Position numbers and translations under genes: made by a program. From Flammeovirgaceae bacterium UBA5585 (GTDB lineage Bacteria > Bacteroidota > Bacteroidia > Cytophagales > Cyclobacteriaceae): DNA of 38,881 bases. The stretch is taken from NCBI GenBank assembly GCA_002425185.1, contig DILT01000004.1, positions 1 to 38,881 on the forward strand. The letters run 5' to 3'. This document shows positions 25,174-34,336 of this stretch, one piece after another. The number at the start of each line of letters is the position of its first letter. The first letter of the stretch is position 1. The notes under the pieces are model-generated. The model was not told the origin of the DNA. It saw only the letters and a list, made by a program, of their open reading frames with translations, and made no database searches.

Positions 25174-25202
25174 TTGATTCGTAAACAATTATTCTATTTT
25201 TG
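25174..25202 (+). promoter_or_regulatory. Bacteroidota-type promoter of the cystathionine synthase gene
   Basis: TTG at 25174-25176 (-33) and TATTTTTG at 25195-25202 (-7, consensus TAnnTTTG) are separated by 18 bases, the usual spacing. Transcription would start near 25208, which excludes the upstream in-frame starts (25156, 25204) and supports ATG 25228. Confidence 0.6.
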
Positions 25203-25227
25203 CATGTTATTTAAATTACCCAAATCC

Positions 25228-26373
25228 ATGAAATTCGGCACAAAAGCTGTCCACGCGGGTGTTGAACCCGATCCCTCAACCGGGGCCATTATGACGCCCA
25301 TATTCCAAACATCAACCTATGTACAGGAAGAACCGGCAAAGCACAAGGGCTACGCCTACGCCCGGGGTGCCAACCCAACACGTAACGTACTCCAAAAAAG
25401 TATTGCTGCCCTTGAAAATGCCAAGTACGCACTGTGCTTTTCATCAGGCATGGGTGCTACGGATACCGTAATTAAGCTGCTGAGTCAAGGTGATGAAGTG
25501 ATTACCAGTAACGATTTGTACGGTGGTTCATACCGGATGTTTAAACGGGTTTATGAACGGCTGGGGATAAAATTTCATTTTATTGATTTGACCAACGCGG
25601 CCAACATCCAGACGTACATCAATGAAAAAACAAAGTTGATCTGGTTGGAAACACCAAGTAATCCATTGATGAACATCATTGATATAAAAGCTTGTGTTGA
25701 TAGCGCGAAAAAAAATAATCTGTTGGTAGCCGTTGATAACACATTCGCATCACCCTATTTACAAAACCCACTCGATTTAGGTGCGGATATTGTAATGCAC
25801 TCGGTTACAAAATACTTAAGTGGCCACTCCGATGTTATCATGGGTGCCCTGGCAACCAATAGTGAAAAACTTTATCAGGAGTTGGCCTTTATTCAAAACT
25901 CCTGCGGAGCCGTTCCCGGACCTCAAGATTCTTTTCTGGTTCTTCGTGGAATTAAAACCCTGCATCTGCGAATGGAGCGCCATTGTTTAAACGGACGAAA
26001 GATTGCTGAATACTTAAAGGATCACCCAAAAGTTGGTAAGGTCTACTGGCCCGGTTTTCCTGATCATCCCAATCACAACATTGCCAAAAAACAAATGCGC
26101 GACTTCGGTGGAATGCTCTCTTTTACTTTAAAAGATGACAATCTTGAAAAAGCTTTTACGCTGATGAAAAGTGTTGCGCTATTTTCTCTGGCAGAATCAC
26201 TGGGCGGAGTGGAGTCACTCGTTAATCACCCAGCATCCATGACGCACGCAAGCATTCCGAAAGAAGAGCGAATTAAAAACGGTTTACTCGATTCGCTAAT
26301 CCGATTAAGTATTGGTATTGAAGATGCCGAAGATCTGATTGCTGACCTGGAGCAGGCGCTGCAAAAAGTATAG
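25228..26373 (+). CDS. Cystathionine gamma-synthase/lyase-family PLP enzyme
   Basis: A 381-residue cytoplasmic Cys/Met-metabolism PLP enzyme. Landmarks are TKAVHAGVEPDPSTGAI at the N-terminus, YARGANPTRN, FSSGMGATDTVI, NDLYGGSYRMF, the PLP-phase Asp in AVDNTFASPYLQNP, the Schiff-base Lys195 in HSVTKYLSGHSD, and the C-terminal SLGGVESLVNHPASMTHAS. Length and motifs fit MetB/MccB-type cystathionine gamma-synthase or gamma-lyase, and sequence reading does not separate synthase from lyase. A good TAnnTTTG promoter lies upstream. The gene is monocistronic and convergent with the kinase gene, 22 bases away. Confidence 0.92.
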   Translation: MKFGTKAVHAGVEPDPSTGAIMTPIFQTSTYVQEEPAKHKGYAYARGANPTRNVLQKSIAALENAKYALCFSSGMGATDTVIKLLSQGDEVITSNDLYGGSYRMFKRVYERLGIKFHFIDLTNAANIQTYINEKTKLIWLETPSNPLMNIIDIKACVDSAKKNNLLVAVDNTFASPYLQNPLDLGADIVMHSVTKYLSGHSDVIMGALATNSEKLYQELAFIQNSCGAVPGPQDSFLVLRGIKTLHLRMERHCLNGRKIAEYLKDHPKVGKVYWPGFPDHPNHNIAKKQMRDFGGMLSFTLKDDNLEKAFTLMKSVALFSLAESLGGVESLVNHPASMTHASIPKEERIKNGLLDSLIRLSIGIEDAEDLIADLEQALQKV

Positions 26374-26395
26374 CGAGCCGGACAGAGCTGTAGTA

Positions 26396-28477
26396 TTAAA
26401 CGAGCGCGTTCTTCCTAAGGGGAAACAGAATTTCAAATGTACTGCCCTTGCCTGGCTCCGTTTGAAGTTCAATTTTACCCCCCAACCGGTCAACCAGAAT
26501 TTTTACGATAGCCAAACCCAATCCGTTTGAACTTTCACCTCCGGTTGGTCGAGCACTTAGCTTCTTAAATTTCTGATAGAGAAACTTCAGATCACCGGGT
26601 TGAAATCCAGGCCCATGATCCTGAACGCTGATTACACAATTTTCATCACGTGTGCCCGTGTTAATTTGAATGGTTGAGTTATTGCGCGAAAACTTAATGG
26701 CATTGGAAATAAGATTATCCATGATTCTGCTCAAATACTCCTGATCAAGGTAAACCGGATCATTAAAATTCTGATTCACATTAATTTCAATATTCTTTGA
26801 AGATGCGTAATGACGGAAAATAGTAGCTCGTTCATTTAAGAAAGCGTTCAAATTAAAAACTGAAAACTCAGGTTCGCGATTTACTTCCAATGCATTTACA
26901 TCCAATAAGTCGGTGATGAGGTCAAGACCTGATCGTGTAGCATCTTTAATAAGGCTTAAATATTTCTTTTGATTTACATTCAACTCACCCTCCATTTCCA
27001 GCAAATCAGAAAGACCTTTTATCCTGTTAAGTGGTGATTTTAAATCGTGCGCTACAATATTCATGAGTGTATCCTGCTCATGATTCAACTCCGAGAGCTC
27101 ATGATTTCTCTTTTCCAGCTTTTCATTTTGCTCGACAATCTCTTTTCGTTGCTTTTCAATTTTTTGATTCTGTACTTCAAGCTTTACGTTGGCATCTCTG
27201 CGTTTTCGGCTATTCCGCCATTGCAGCAAAAAAAGCAGGCTAACAAAGACAATAATTACAATTAAAATAATGTTTTCAAGTTGCTTCTGTCGGATGATAG
27301 CACTGTTCTTCGATTCATTTGTTTTCAGGGTTTCGTTTTCCCGCTCTTTCTTTTCAATCTCCAATTGAAATTGCAGCTTTTCAATTTGCCGGGCAAGTTC
27401 AACGCTTTGTAAAGATTCTTTAAGAATGAGGTATTTATTGGACAGCATGGTTGCTTCCGATTGCCTCCCCTCCTTTTCATGAATTTTACTGAGGTAGAAA
27501 TAGGCATCACGTTGAAGATCAAGGTGCGATTGTCCGGTTATCTTTATAACATTCTCAAAGTACTTCTTAGAGTTACTGAGTTCATCCAACTGATAATGTA
27601 CCAGGCCCATTAATAAGGTGGCTCTGGGCAATAACCGGATGTTACGGGTTCGGTTAACCATTTCATAGGCCTGTCGGGCCAGGGTGTCGGCCCTGTTTAC
27701 TTCATTATTATTTACTAAAAATTCCGACCAGCCGATCCGTATTTCCGCAAGACTTATGTCATCGCCCATTTTTACTGCAATCGAATCGGCTTGCCGAAAG
27801 CATCGGTTGGCATCCAGCGCACTTTTCATCTCACTGTACACCGAGCCTAATTCCGTTAAGGCTGAAAGCAGGCCGCGCGGGTCACCAATTTGTTTACGAA
27901 GTCGAAATGCCCTTTGTGCCATTTCCAACGCCTTGGTATAATCCTGTTGAGACTTATGGATATTGGTGAGCGACCGATAAACATACGCCAGGCCTACAGG
28001 ATCATCCAGCTTTTCAAAAATGACCATGCTCTTTATAAGATTATCGTAGGCACGGGTTAAATCACCCTGATCAAAAAACAAGCGGCCAAAATTATTATAA
28101 CAGTATGCTAATTGGGTTGAGTCCCCCTGCTCCTGTGCAACTTCAACCGATTTTAAATGGTAATCAAAGGATGCCTTGTAGTCTCCCTTATACGCGCTGG
28201 CCAGCCCAATAAAACTTAAGGGCTTGGACAGTTCTTTGGATACTTTAAGCTGCTGGCCGAGTGCATAAGCCTGTAAACAATAGTATATCGTGCTGTCTGG
28301 ATAGGAGAGGCGGTATTCAAAACCCAGATCATTCAACAGGTTGAATTTCTCCACACCGGATACACCAGGAAGATTTTTTTTTAGGCTGTCTATTCGGCTG
28401 ATATTCTGTGCACTGGCCTGAGTCAGGCAAATCACCATCAGTAATAGAAAACAATAATTAATCACTAGCCCCTTCAT
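26396..28477 (-). CDS. TPR-containing membrane sensor histidine kinase
   Basis: A 693-residue kinase. Signal peptide 1-23 (ends QASAQ). About 370 residues follow of periplasmic tetratricopeptide repeats (YCYNNFGRLFFDQGDLTRAYDNL, YVYRSLTNIHKSQQDY, and others). A single transmembrane segment (IILIVIIVFVSLLFLLQW) lies near 400-417, then a coiled coil. The HisKA domain has the phospho-acceptor His in IVAHDLKSPLNRIKG near 475. The HATPase has the N box (NLISNAIKF), G1 (VQDHGPGF) and G2 (SSNGLGLAIVK). No response regulator is fused or adjacent, so the partner is elsewhere. The sensed signal is unknown. Confidence 0.93.
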   Translation of the reverse strand: MKGLVINYCFLLLMVICLTQASAQNISRIDSLKKNLPGVSGVEKFNLLNDLGFEYRLSYPDSTIYYCLQAYALGQQLKVSKELSKPLSFIGLASAYKGDYKASFDYHLKSVEVAQEQGDSTQLAYCYNNFGRLFFDQGDLTRAYDNLIKSMVIFEKLDDPVGLAYVYRSLTNIHKSQQDYTKALEMAQRAFRLRKQIGDPRGLLSALTELGSVYSEMKSALDANRCFRQADSIAVKMGDDISLAEIRIGWSEFLVNNNEVNRADTLARQAYEMVNRTRNIRLLPRATLLMGLVHYQLDELSNSKKYFENVIKITGQSHLDLQRDAYFYLSKIHEKEGRQSEATMLSNKYLILKESLQSVELARQIEKLQFQLEIEKKERENETLKTNESKNSAIIRQKQLENIILIVIIVFVSLLFLLQWRNSRKRRDANVKLEVQNQKIEKQRKEIVEQNEKLEKRNHELSELNHEQDTLMNIVAHDLKSPLNRIKGLSDLLEMEGELNVNQKKYLSLIKDATRSGLDLITDLLDVNALEVNREPEFSVFNLNAFLNERATIFRHYASSKNIEINVNQNFNDPVYLDQEYLSRIMDNLISNAIKFSRNNSTIQINTGTRDENCVISVQDHGPGFQPGDLKFLYQKFKKLSARPTGGESSNGLGLAIVKILVDRLGGKIELQTEPGKGSTFEILFPLRKNALV

Positions 28478-28542
28478 CGATTAGCAAATTAGAAAACAAT
28501 TGCAAAAGGCGCGAACAGATTTAGAAAATTAATCATGAACAA

Positions 28543-29766
28543 CTATTCTTCCACAAAATCCAACTCCCTACCAAAGGTTTCACTCAACGACCGCAGCGAA
28601 AGCAAGGCAATAACAATGGTAATACTTCCAACAATGAGGGCTCCGATAATTATGCCCGTATCTTCGCGCAGGAATTTAAATGCAAATGTTAACGGAACCA
28701 CTGTACCGCGGATAAAATTGGGAACCGTAGTAGCCACGGTTGATCGAAGGTTTGTTCCGAATTGTTCGGCCGCTATGGTTACAAATAACGCCCAGTATCC
28801 AATACCAAAGCCCAGGCAAAAACAGGTAAGGTAGAAAAAAACTTTTGTGGTGATGGGCGGAAACAGGTAAAGTAAAATGAAGCCAAGCGTTATCAGAATA
28901 AAAATAAATACAATCTTCTTTCGCGAACGAAACCATTGACTTAATAAACCACTGCTCATATCGCCTGCTGCTAAACCCAGGTAACTGAACATCACCGCAT
29001 CACCGGCTATGATGGGTTCCAATACACCAATTTCGGCAGAGAACTCAGGAGAAAAAGTTATCAGAATGCCAATCGTAAACCAAATCGGCAACCCAATAAG
29101 TATGCAATTCATAAATCGCTTAAAGCGACCAAAATTTGTAAACAGCGATAAAAAGTTACCGCGCTCAATAGTTTGCTCTTTAAGCGTAAGAAACATACCC
29201 GATTCAAACACGCTAACTCGCGCAATTAAAAGCAACAACCCTAATCCACCACCAATAAAGTAGGCTATCTGCCAATCGAAATTTTTTGCGATAACATTTG
29301 CCAATACCGCTCCCAATAAACCTACAGTAGCCACCAGGGTTGTTCCGTATCCGCGTAAGCGTGTTGGCAAAACTTCAGCCACCAATGTAATTCCGGCACC
29401 TAATTCACCCGCCAAACCTATACCAGCTATAAAACGAAAGAAAGCATATTGGTCGACCGAGGTAACAAAGCCATTTGCAATGTTCGCCAGGGAGTATAAA
29501 AGAATGGAACCAAACAATACCGAAAGACGGCCCCGTTTATCACCCATAATTCCCCAAATAATTCCGCCAACCAGCAAACCGCCCATCTGCACTTGTAATA
29601 GAAATTCACCTTTATCAAACAGTTGGGCATCCGGTACACCTAACCCTCGCAGGCTGGGAATACGAACTATACTAAACAGTAGAAGATCGTAGATGTCCAC
29701 AAAATAACCCAGTGCCGCCACAATAACGGGTATACTGAAAAGCTTCTTTAAATCACCTTTTTTCAT
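28543..29766 (-). CDS. Major facilitator superfamily transporter
   Basis: A 407-residue inner-membrane protein with about 12 hydrophobic segments. Acidic residues in TM1 (FVDIYDLLLF) and the loop 2-3 signature (GIMGDKRGRLSVLFGS) are typical of MFS proton symporters of the sugar/aromatic-acid type. TM4-5 carries FIAGIGLAGELGAGITLVAEVLPTRLRG cut into the usual 'R-x-x-x-G' pattern. The substrate cannot be told from sequence. ATG 29766 has a promoter-like pair upstream. It lies 65 bases upstream of the kinase gene on the same strand; cotranscription is possible. Confidence 0.87.
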   Translation of the reverse strand: MKKGDLKKLFSIPVIVAALGYFVDIYDLLLFSIVRIPSLRGLGVPDAQLFDKGEFLLQVQMGGLLVGGIIWGIMGDKRGRLSVLFGSILLYSLANIANGFVTSVDQYAFFRFIAGIGLAGELGAGITLVAEVLPTRLRGYGTTLVATVGLLGAVLANVIAKNFDWQIAYFIGGGLGLLLLIARVSVFESGMFLTLKEQTIERGNFLSLFTNFGRFKRFMNCILIGLPIWFTIGILITFSPEFSAEIGVLEPIIAGDAVMFSYLGLAAGDMSSGLLSQWFRSRKKIVFIFILITLGFILLYLFPPITTKVFFYLTCFCLGFGIGYWALFVTIAAEQFGTNLRSTVATTVPNFIRGTVVPLTFAFKFLREDTGIIIGALIVGSITIVIALLSLRSLSETFGRELDFVEE

Positions 29767-29797
29767 GAAGGCCCTGTTTGTTAGTTGGGCGTTCCGG

Positions 29798-29828
29798 CAA
29801 AGTCAAAAAATAGTTTTGGAAGTGCAAA
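29798..29828 (-). promoter_or_regulatory. Promoter of MFS gene
   Basis: On the minus strand, TTG (complement of 29825-29827) is followed after about 19 bases by TGACTTTG (complement of 29798-29805), one mismatch from TAnnTTTG, 31 bases before the start codon. The spacing is right for a Bacteroidota primary-sigma promoter. Confidence 0.4.
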
Positions 29829-29905
29829 ACCTTTAATGACCATTAATAAAAAAGTAACTGCTGAATTGGTAATTTCAGCCTAACATCAATGAAAATTCTA
29901 AACCT

Positions 29906-32900
29906 ATGAAGCACTATTACTTTCTATTTCTCTGCTTTTTTTTGGTAATCGCTCCGGCATTTGCTCAAAAGAAAAGCCCAACAACAACTGCCAAAGCAGC
30001 TGTTTCATACGATGAAAAACTTTACAATGCTATGGAGTGGCGCAGTATCGGGCCCTTCCGGGGTGGCCGTTCCGCGGCTGTAGCAGGCGTGCCCGGTAAA
30101 CCAAACTTATTTTACTTTGGCGCTACGGGTGGTGGCGTGTGGCGAACTACCGATGCCGGCAATAGCTGGGAAAATATTTCCGATGGCTTTTTTGGCGGCT
30201 CCATTGGCGCAGTTGCGGTAAGCGAGTGGGACAATAATGTAATTTATGTTGGCGGTGGTGAAAAAACCGTGCGTGGAAACGTATCGTACGGCTATGGCAT
30301 GTACAAATCGGTAGATGCCGGAAAAACATGGACCCATATTGGGTTAAAAGATTCACGGCACATTCCCCGTGTTCGCATTCATCCCAAAAATCCTGACATT
30401 GTTTATGCAGCCGTTTTGGGTGATTTATTCAAATCATCGGAAGAACGTGGCGTTTATAAATCCACAGATGGTGGCAAAACCTGGAAGCGCACCCTTTTCG
30501 CTAATGCCGATGCCGGTGCCGTTGATCTTTGTTTTGATCCGAATAACCCTCGGATCATGTACGCCACAACCTGGCGCATACGCAGAACACCCTATAGTTT
30601 GGAAAGCGGTGGAGAAGGATCAGCTATGTGGAAAAGCACCGATGGTGGTGATACGTGGTCTAACATCTCAGCAAATGCCGGCTTACCGAAAGGTACCTGG
30701 GGTATTGCAGGTGTTTCGGTTTCCCCGGTAAACTCCAATAAAGTATATGCCATTATTGAAAATGAAAATGGTGGTGTTTATCGGTCAGATGATGCCGGAC
30801 AAACCTGGCGTAAAACCAATGACGACCGCAACCTGCGTCAACGTGCCTGGTATTACACCCGCATTTATGCCGATACAAAAGACGAAGACATGGTGTATGT
30901 TGTAAATGTAGCCTACCACCGCTCAAAGGACGGGGGTCGAACATTTCAATCCTTCAATGCGCCCCATGGCGACCACCATGATTTATGGATTGCGCCCGAA
31001 GACAATCAACGCATGATTATTGCCGATGATGGCGGAGCACAGGTTAGCTTTGACGGTGGTGAAAACTGGAGCACCTACAACAATCAGCCAACAGCACAAT
31101 TCTATCGCGTTATAACCGATAATACTTTCCCGTACCGGATTTATGGTGCGCAGCAAGACAACTCCACATTACGTATTTATCATCGTACCGATGGGTTTGC
31201 CATTACCGAAAGTGATTGGGAAGTAACAGCCGGAAGTGAAAGCGGTCACCTGGCACCCGACCCTTCGGACCCGGACATCGTATATGGAGGAAACTATGGC
31301 GGTCTTCTGGAAATGGAAAACCATCGCAGTAAAGAAAGCCGTTCGGTAAACGTTTGGCCGAACAACCCCATGGGCCATGGTGCTGAAGACATGAAATACC
31401 GGTTTCAATGGAATTTCCCGATTTTTTTCTCTCCCCATAATCCTAAAAAACTATACACCACATCCAACCATGTTCATGTTACTTATAACGGTGGCCAGTC
31501 GTGGGAAACGATTAGCCCGGATTTAACCCGCAATGACAAAACAAAACTAGGCCCCTCAGGCGGACCGATTACCAAAGACAATACCAGTGTTGAATACTAC
31601 TGCACCATTTTCGCTGCGGGCGAATCACCCTATGAAAAGGATTTCATTGTAACCGGATCCGATGATGGCTTATTGCATGTTACAACCGATGGCGGAAAAG
31701 AATGGAAAAACGTGACACCTAAAGATCTGCCCGAATGGATGATGTTCAACAGCGTGGAGTTCGATCCGCACACAAAAGGAGGAATTTACGTGGCAGGTAC
31801 ACGCTATAAGTCAGGCGACTACAGACCCTACCTGTATAAATCTAAAGACTACGGCAAAACCTGGACGAAAATCACCGATGGCATTGATGCCGGACATTTT
31901 ACACGCGTGCTTCGTGCCGATCCAAAACGAAAAGGGTTGCTTTATGCCGGAACAGAAACGGGCATGTATATTTCATTCGATGATGGCGCAAGCTGGAAAC
32001 CCTTTCAGCTCAACTTACCGATCGTTCCTATTACCGATCTGACCATTAAGAATGACAACCTGATAGCGGCAACGCAAGGCAGAAGCTTCTGGCTGATTGA
32101 CGACCTAACACCGCTACATCAGCTGAGCGACCAGGTAGCCACTGCCGATGCATACCTGTATAAACCGATGCCATCCTACAGAATGGGACCAGCCTTTAGC
32201 TGGGGTCGGGCACCTAAAACAGCCGGGCAAAACCATCCGGGTGGCGTAATGGTGCACTACTATCTTAAAGATACAGCCAAAGCAGAGGTTAGTCTTGAAT
32301 TTCTTCAACCAGATGGAACATTGATCAAAAAATTTTCTACTAAACCCGACCTGAAAGCAAAAGAAGAAAAACTAACGCTAAAGCAACCGGGTATGAACAA
32401 GTTCAATTGGAACATGCGTTATCCCGATGCTGACCGTTTTGATGGAATGATTTTATGGGCTGCTTCCATGAATGGCCCGCGGGCATTGCCTGGAAACTAC
32501 AAAGTGAGGATAACGGTAAATGGAAAAGCTTCCGAAACAGAATTTGAAATACTTAAAGATCCACGGTCGGATGCAACTGCTGCTGATATGAAGGCTCAGT
32601 TTGACTTTGTTCAGAGCGTAATTGCTAAAGTGAGCGAAACACATGGTGCTATTAAGAAAATCCGTACGGCCCGCGAACAAATCAATCGTGCTATTGACCC
32701 GATTAAAGACCAGAAGGAAGCCATGAAGGAAGTGCTGGACAAAGCCAAAGCCATTCAAGATAATATGAAAACCATTGAAGAAGCTTTGTACCAAACAAAA
32801 AACAGAAGCGGTCAGGATCCTTTAAACTTCCCTATCCGATTAAATAATAAGCTGGCTCATCTGAATTCACTTGCAAGTGCCGGAAATTTCCCTCCTACAC

Positions 32901-33046
32901 AGCAAATGGTGGAGTTCAAAAATGAAATTACTGCGGAGATTGATAAGCACTTAAATGCCTTGAACAAAATCTTCAAAGAAGAAATTCCGGCTTTCAATGC
33001 ATTGGTTAAGCAAAAGAATATTGATGCCGTGGTTTTAAAAGAGTAA
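29906..33046 (+). CDS. Exported Asp-box (BNR) beta-propeller protein
   Basis: A 1046-residue protein with signal peptide (MKHYYFLFLCFFLVIAPAFAQ). Residues ~45-740 hold about 11 Asp-box motifs of the SxDxGxTW type (KSVDAGKTW, KSTDGGKTW, KSTDGGDTW, RSDDAGQTW, KSKDYGKTW, ISFDDGASW and others), arranged as in two stacked beta-propellers of the sortilin/VPS10 and sialidase-like kind. A beta-sandwich-like region follows, then a helical C-terminal 170 residues with heptad-like Lys/Ala/Glu stretches. Such proteins are often annotated 'glycosyl hydrolase', but no sialidase catalytic triad is recognisable, so an enzymatic role is doubtful. There is no T9SS sorting domain. Confidence 0.88.
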   Translation: MKHYYFLFLCFFLVIAPAFAQKKSPTTTAKAAVSYDEKLYNAMEWRSIGPFRGGRSAAVAGVPGKPNLFYFGATGGGVWRTTDAGNSWENISDGFFGGSIGAVAVSEWDNNVIYVGGGEKTVRGNVSYGYGMYKSVDAGKTWTHIGLKDSRHIPRVRIHPKNPDIVYAAVLGDLFKSSEERGVYKSTDGGKTWKRTLFANADAGAVDLCFDPNNPRIMYATTWRIRRTPYSLESGGEGSAMWKSTDGGDTWSNISANAGLPKGTWGIAGVSVSPVNSNKVYAIIENENGGVYRSDDAGQTWRKTNDDRNLRQRAWYYTRIYADTKDEDMVYVVNVAYHRSKDGGRTFQSFNAPHGDHHDLWIAPEDNQRMIIADDGGAQVSFDGGENWSTYNNQPTAQFYRVITDNTFPYRIYGAQQDNSTLRIYHRTDGFAITESDWEVTAGSESGHLAPDPSDPDIVYGGNYGGLLEMENHRSKESRSVNVWPNNPMGHGAEDMKYRFQWNFPIFFSPHNPKKLYTTSNHVHVTYNGGQSWETISPDLTRNDKTKLGPSGGPITKDNTSVEYYCTIFAAGESPYEKDFIVTGSDDGLLHVTTDGGKEWKNVTPKDLPEWMMFNSVEFDPHTKGGIYVAGTRYKSGDYRPYLYKSKDYGKTWTKITDGIDAGHFTRVLRADPKRKGLLYAGTETGMYISFDDGASWKPFQLNLPIVPITDLTIKNDNLIAATQGRSFWLIDDLTPLHQLSDQVATADAYLYKPMPSYRMGPAFSWGRAPKTAGQNHPGGVMVHYYLKDTAKAEVSLEFLQPDGTLIKKFSTKPDLKAKEEKLTLKQPGMNKFNWNMRYPDADRFDGMILWAASMNGPRALPGNYKVRITVNGKASETEFEILKDPRSDATAADMKAQFDFVQSVIAKVSETHGAIKKIRTAREQINRAIDPIKDQKEAMKEVLDKAKAIQDNMKTIEEALYQTKNRSGQDPLNFPIRLNNKLAHLNSLASAGNFPPTQQMVEFKNEITAEIDKHLNALNKIFKEEIPAFNALVKQKNIDAVVLKE

Positions 33047-33048
33047 CA

Positions 33049-33072
33049 TTGTCGGGCTGAGCTTTTCGCAGG
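33049..33072. repeat. Degenerate copy of the TTGTC-GGCTGAGC repeat
   Basis: Matches 13036-13059 at 20 of 24 positions, beginning two bases after the stop of the Asp-box gene. The palindromic second half present at 13060-13069 is not conserved here. Confidence 0.5.
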
Positions 33073-33089
33073 CCGCCAAAAAATATAAT

Positions 33090-33126
33090 AAATCAAAGGC
33101 CCGTTTCACTTCGGGCCTTTTGATTT
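33090..33126. terminator. Bidirectional terminator between Asp-box gene and PLDc_N-like gene
   Basis: AAATCAAAGGCCCG (33090-33103) pairs with CGGGCCTTTTGATTT (33112-33126) with one bulged base and an 8-base loop. The T-rich right arm serves the plus-strand gene. The A-rich left arm provides a T-tract for minus-strand transcripts. It overlaps the stop codon of the minus-strand small gene (33125-33127). Confidence 0.75.
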
Positions 33127-33301
33127 AAATATTAATAATTTTTCTACTGATCAAGTACCACGCTACCGGCCCGACCAATGGCAGTAAAATGATAACTACT
33201 GTCCAGAGTAATCTCTTCTCCATGGAATACTCCCGCTTCCATACATCCAGTATGGCGAGTACATCAATAACAAAAATTAAAAGAACCCATAGTCGTCCCA
33301 T
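33125..33301 (-). CDS. 58-residue PLDc_N-like membrane protein
   Basis: A small gene starting ATG at 33301 and ending TAA at 33125. The product has two hydrophobic segments: residues 4-20 (LWVLLIFVIDVLAILDV) and 31-51 (LLWTVVIILLPLVGPVAWYLI), separated by a charged turn (WKREYSMEKR). The W-x8-PLxGP-x4-Y pattern is that of PLDc_N (phospholipase D/cardiolipin synthase N-terminal-like) mini-proteins, common and of unknown function in Bacteroidota. It lies 9 bases downstream of the OmpA-family gene, so it probably belongs to the same transcript. Confidence 0.8.
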   Translation of the reverse strand: MGRLWVLLIFVIDVLAILDVWKREYSMEKRLLWTVVIILLPLVGPVAWYLISRKIINI

Positions 33302-33310
33302 AAGTAGTCG

Positions 33311-34261
33311 CTAGTTTGATTCCAGAATTTTAAATAATTCATCCAGGTTTGGAGTAATAATAATTTCAGTTCGCCTGTTCTTTTGCTTATTCTGTGGTGT
33401 ATCGTTTGCAGCCAGCGGCACAAACTCGCCACGACCGGACGCTGTTATTTGTTTTGGCGATACCCCAGCCTTGGTCAGTATCTTTGTTATTGATGTGGCG
33501 CGCATCACACTCAAATCCCAGTTATCCTGCATGTATTGCGATTTTCTGGAAATCGGAACATTATCGGTATGGCCCTCAACCATGATATTAATATCACGCT
33601 GATCTTTAACAGCTTTTGCAAGCTGCTGCAAGGCGGTTACCCCCTTAGCATCTACCTCTGTACTCCCCGAAGCAAAGAGTAACTGCTCGGCAAGGGAAAC
33701 ATAAACTTTTCCATTCTTAACGTTTACGGTTAAGTCATTCTCTTTAAAGTTTAGCAACGCATTGGTGATCTTATTCTTCAAATCATTCACGGCCTTATCC
33801 TTTGCGGCCAATACATTTTCAAGTTCCTTTACCTTCTTTTCGCGTTCGGTAAGACTAACACTTAGGGAATCATTCATCCGTTTGGTCCGGTCAAGATTAG
33901 CCTGAATGGCAAGCAATTGCTCCTGCTGCTGAGCCATATCGCGGTTAAGTTTTCCGCTGCTGGTAAGCAGATTTTTGTAATACGCATTTAATTGATTGTA
34001 TTCCTTATCAAGTTCTGCCAACCGTGCAGACTTCGCGCGCACATCGTCACCCAGACTTAATGTGTCCGAGGCAAGTTTTTTAACCTGCTGATCCAATCGT
34101 TCAAGGTCGGCATTGGCCTTTTCCAGTTGTGAGGTTCTATCAGCTAAGTCAGCTTCTAATCTTACTTTTTGAGCAAGTATGTCGTCATACTTCTTTTTAG
34201 TAACTATGCAGGATTGAGCCGTAATAGCAATCAAAGCAAATACGTATAGCGTTGTTTTCAT
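33311..34261 (-). CDS. OmpA-family lipoprotein with coiled coil
   Basis: A 316-residue outer-membrane lipoprotein. The signal sequence ends TAQSC, with the lipidated Cys at 18. Residues 20-170 are a long coiled coil (heptads rich in Leu, Asp, Lys, Gln). Residues 195-310 are an OmpA/MotB peptidoglycan-binding domain: EGHTDNVPIS, NWDLSVMRATSITKIL, SGRGEFVPLAANDT and NRRTEIII, including the conserved Asp and Arg that contact diaminopimelate. It would tether the outer membrane to the cell wall. It is the first gene of a two-gene unit with the 58-aa membrane protein. Confidence 0.93.
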   Translation of the reverse strand: MKTTLYVFALIAITAQSCIVTKKKYDDILAQKVRLEADLADRTSQLEKANADLERLDQQVKKLASDTLSLGDDVRAKSARLAELDKEYNQLNAYYKNLLTSSGKLNRDMAQQQEQLLAIQANLDRTKRMNDSLSVSLTEREKKVKELENVLAAKDKAVNDLKNKITNALLNFKENDLTVNVKNGKVYVSLAEQLLFASGSTEVDAKGVTALQQLAKAVKDQRDINIMVEGHTDNVPISRKSQYMQDNWDLSVMRATSITKILTKAGVSPKQITASGRGEFVPLAANDTPQNKQKNRRTEIIITPNLDELFKILESN

Positions 34262-34280
34262 AGTTTAAAAATTAGCCGGT

Positions 34281-34310
34281 CAAATATCGACAGAAAGGAG
34301 GGAATTCAAA
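34281..34310 (-). promoter_or_regulatory. Promoter of OmpA-family gene
   Basis: On the minus strand, TTTG (complement of 34307-34310) lies 18 bases before GATATTTG (complement of 34281-34288), which matches TAnnTTTG except at its first base. It sits 19 bases before the ATG at 34261. Confidence 0.35.
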
Positions 34311-34336
34311 ATCGTACTGATGACCAGGATTCCTCA

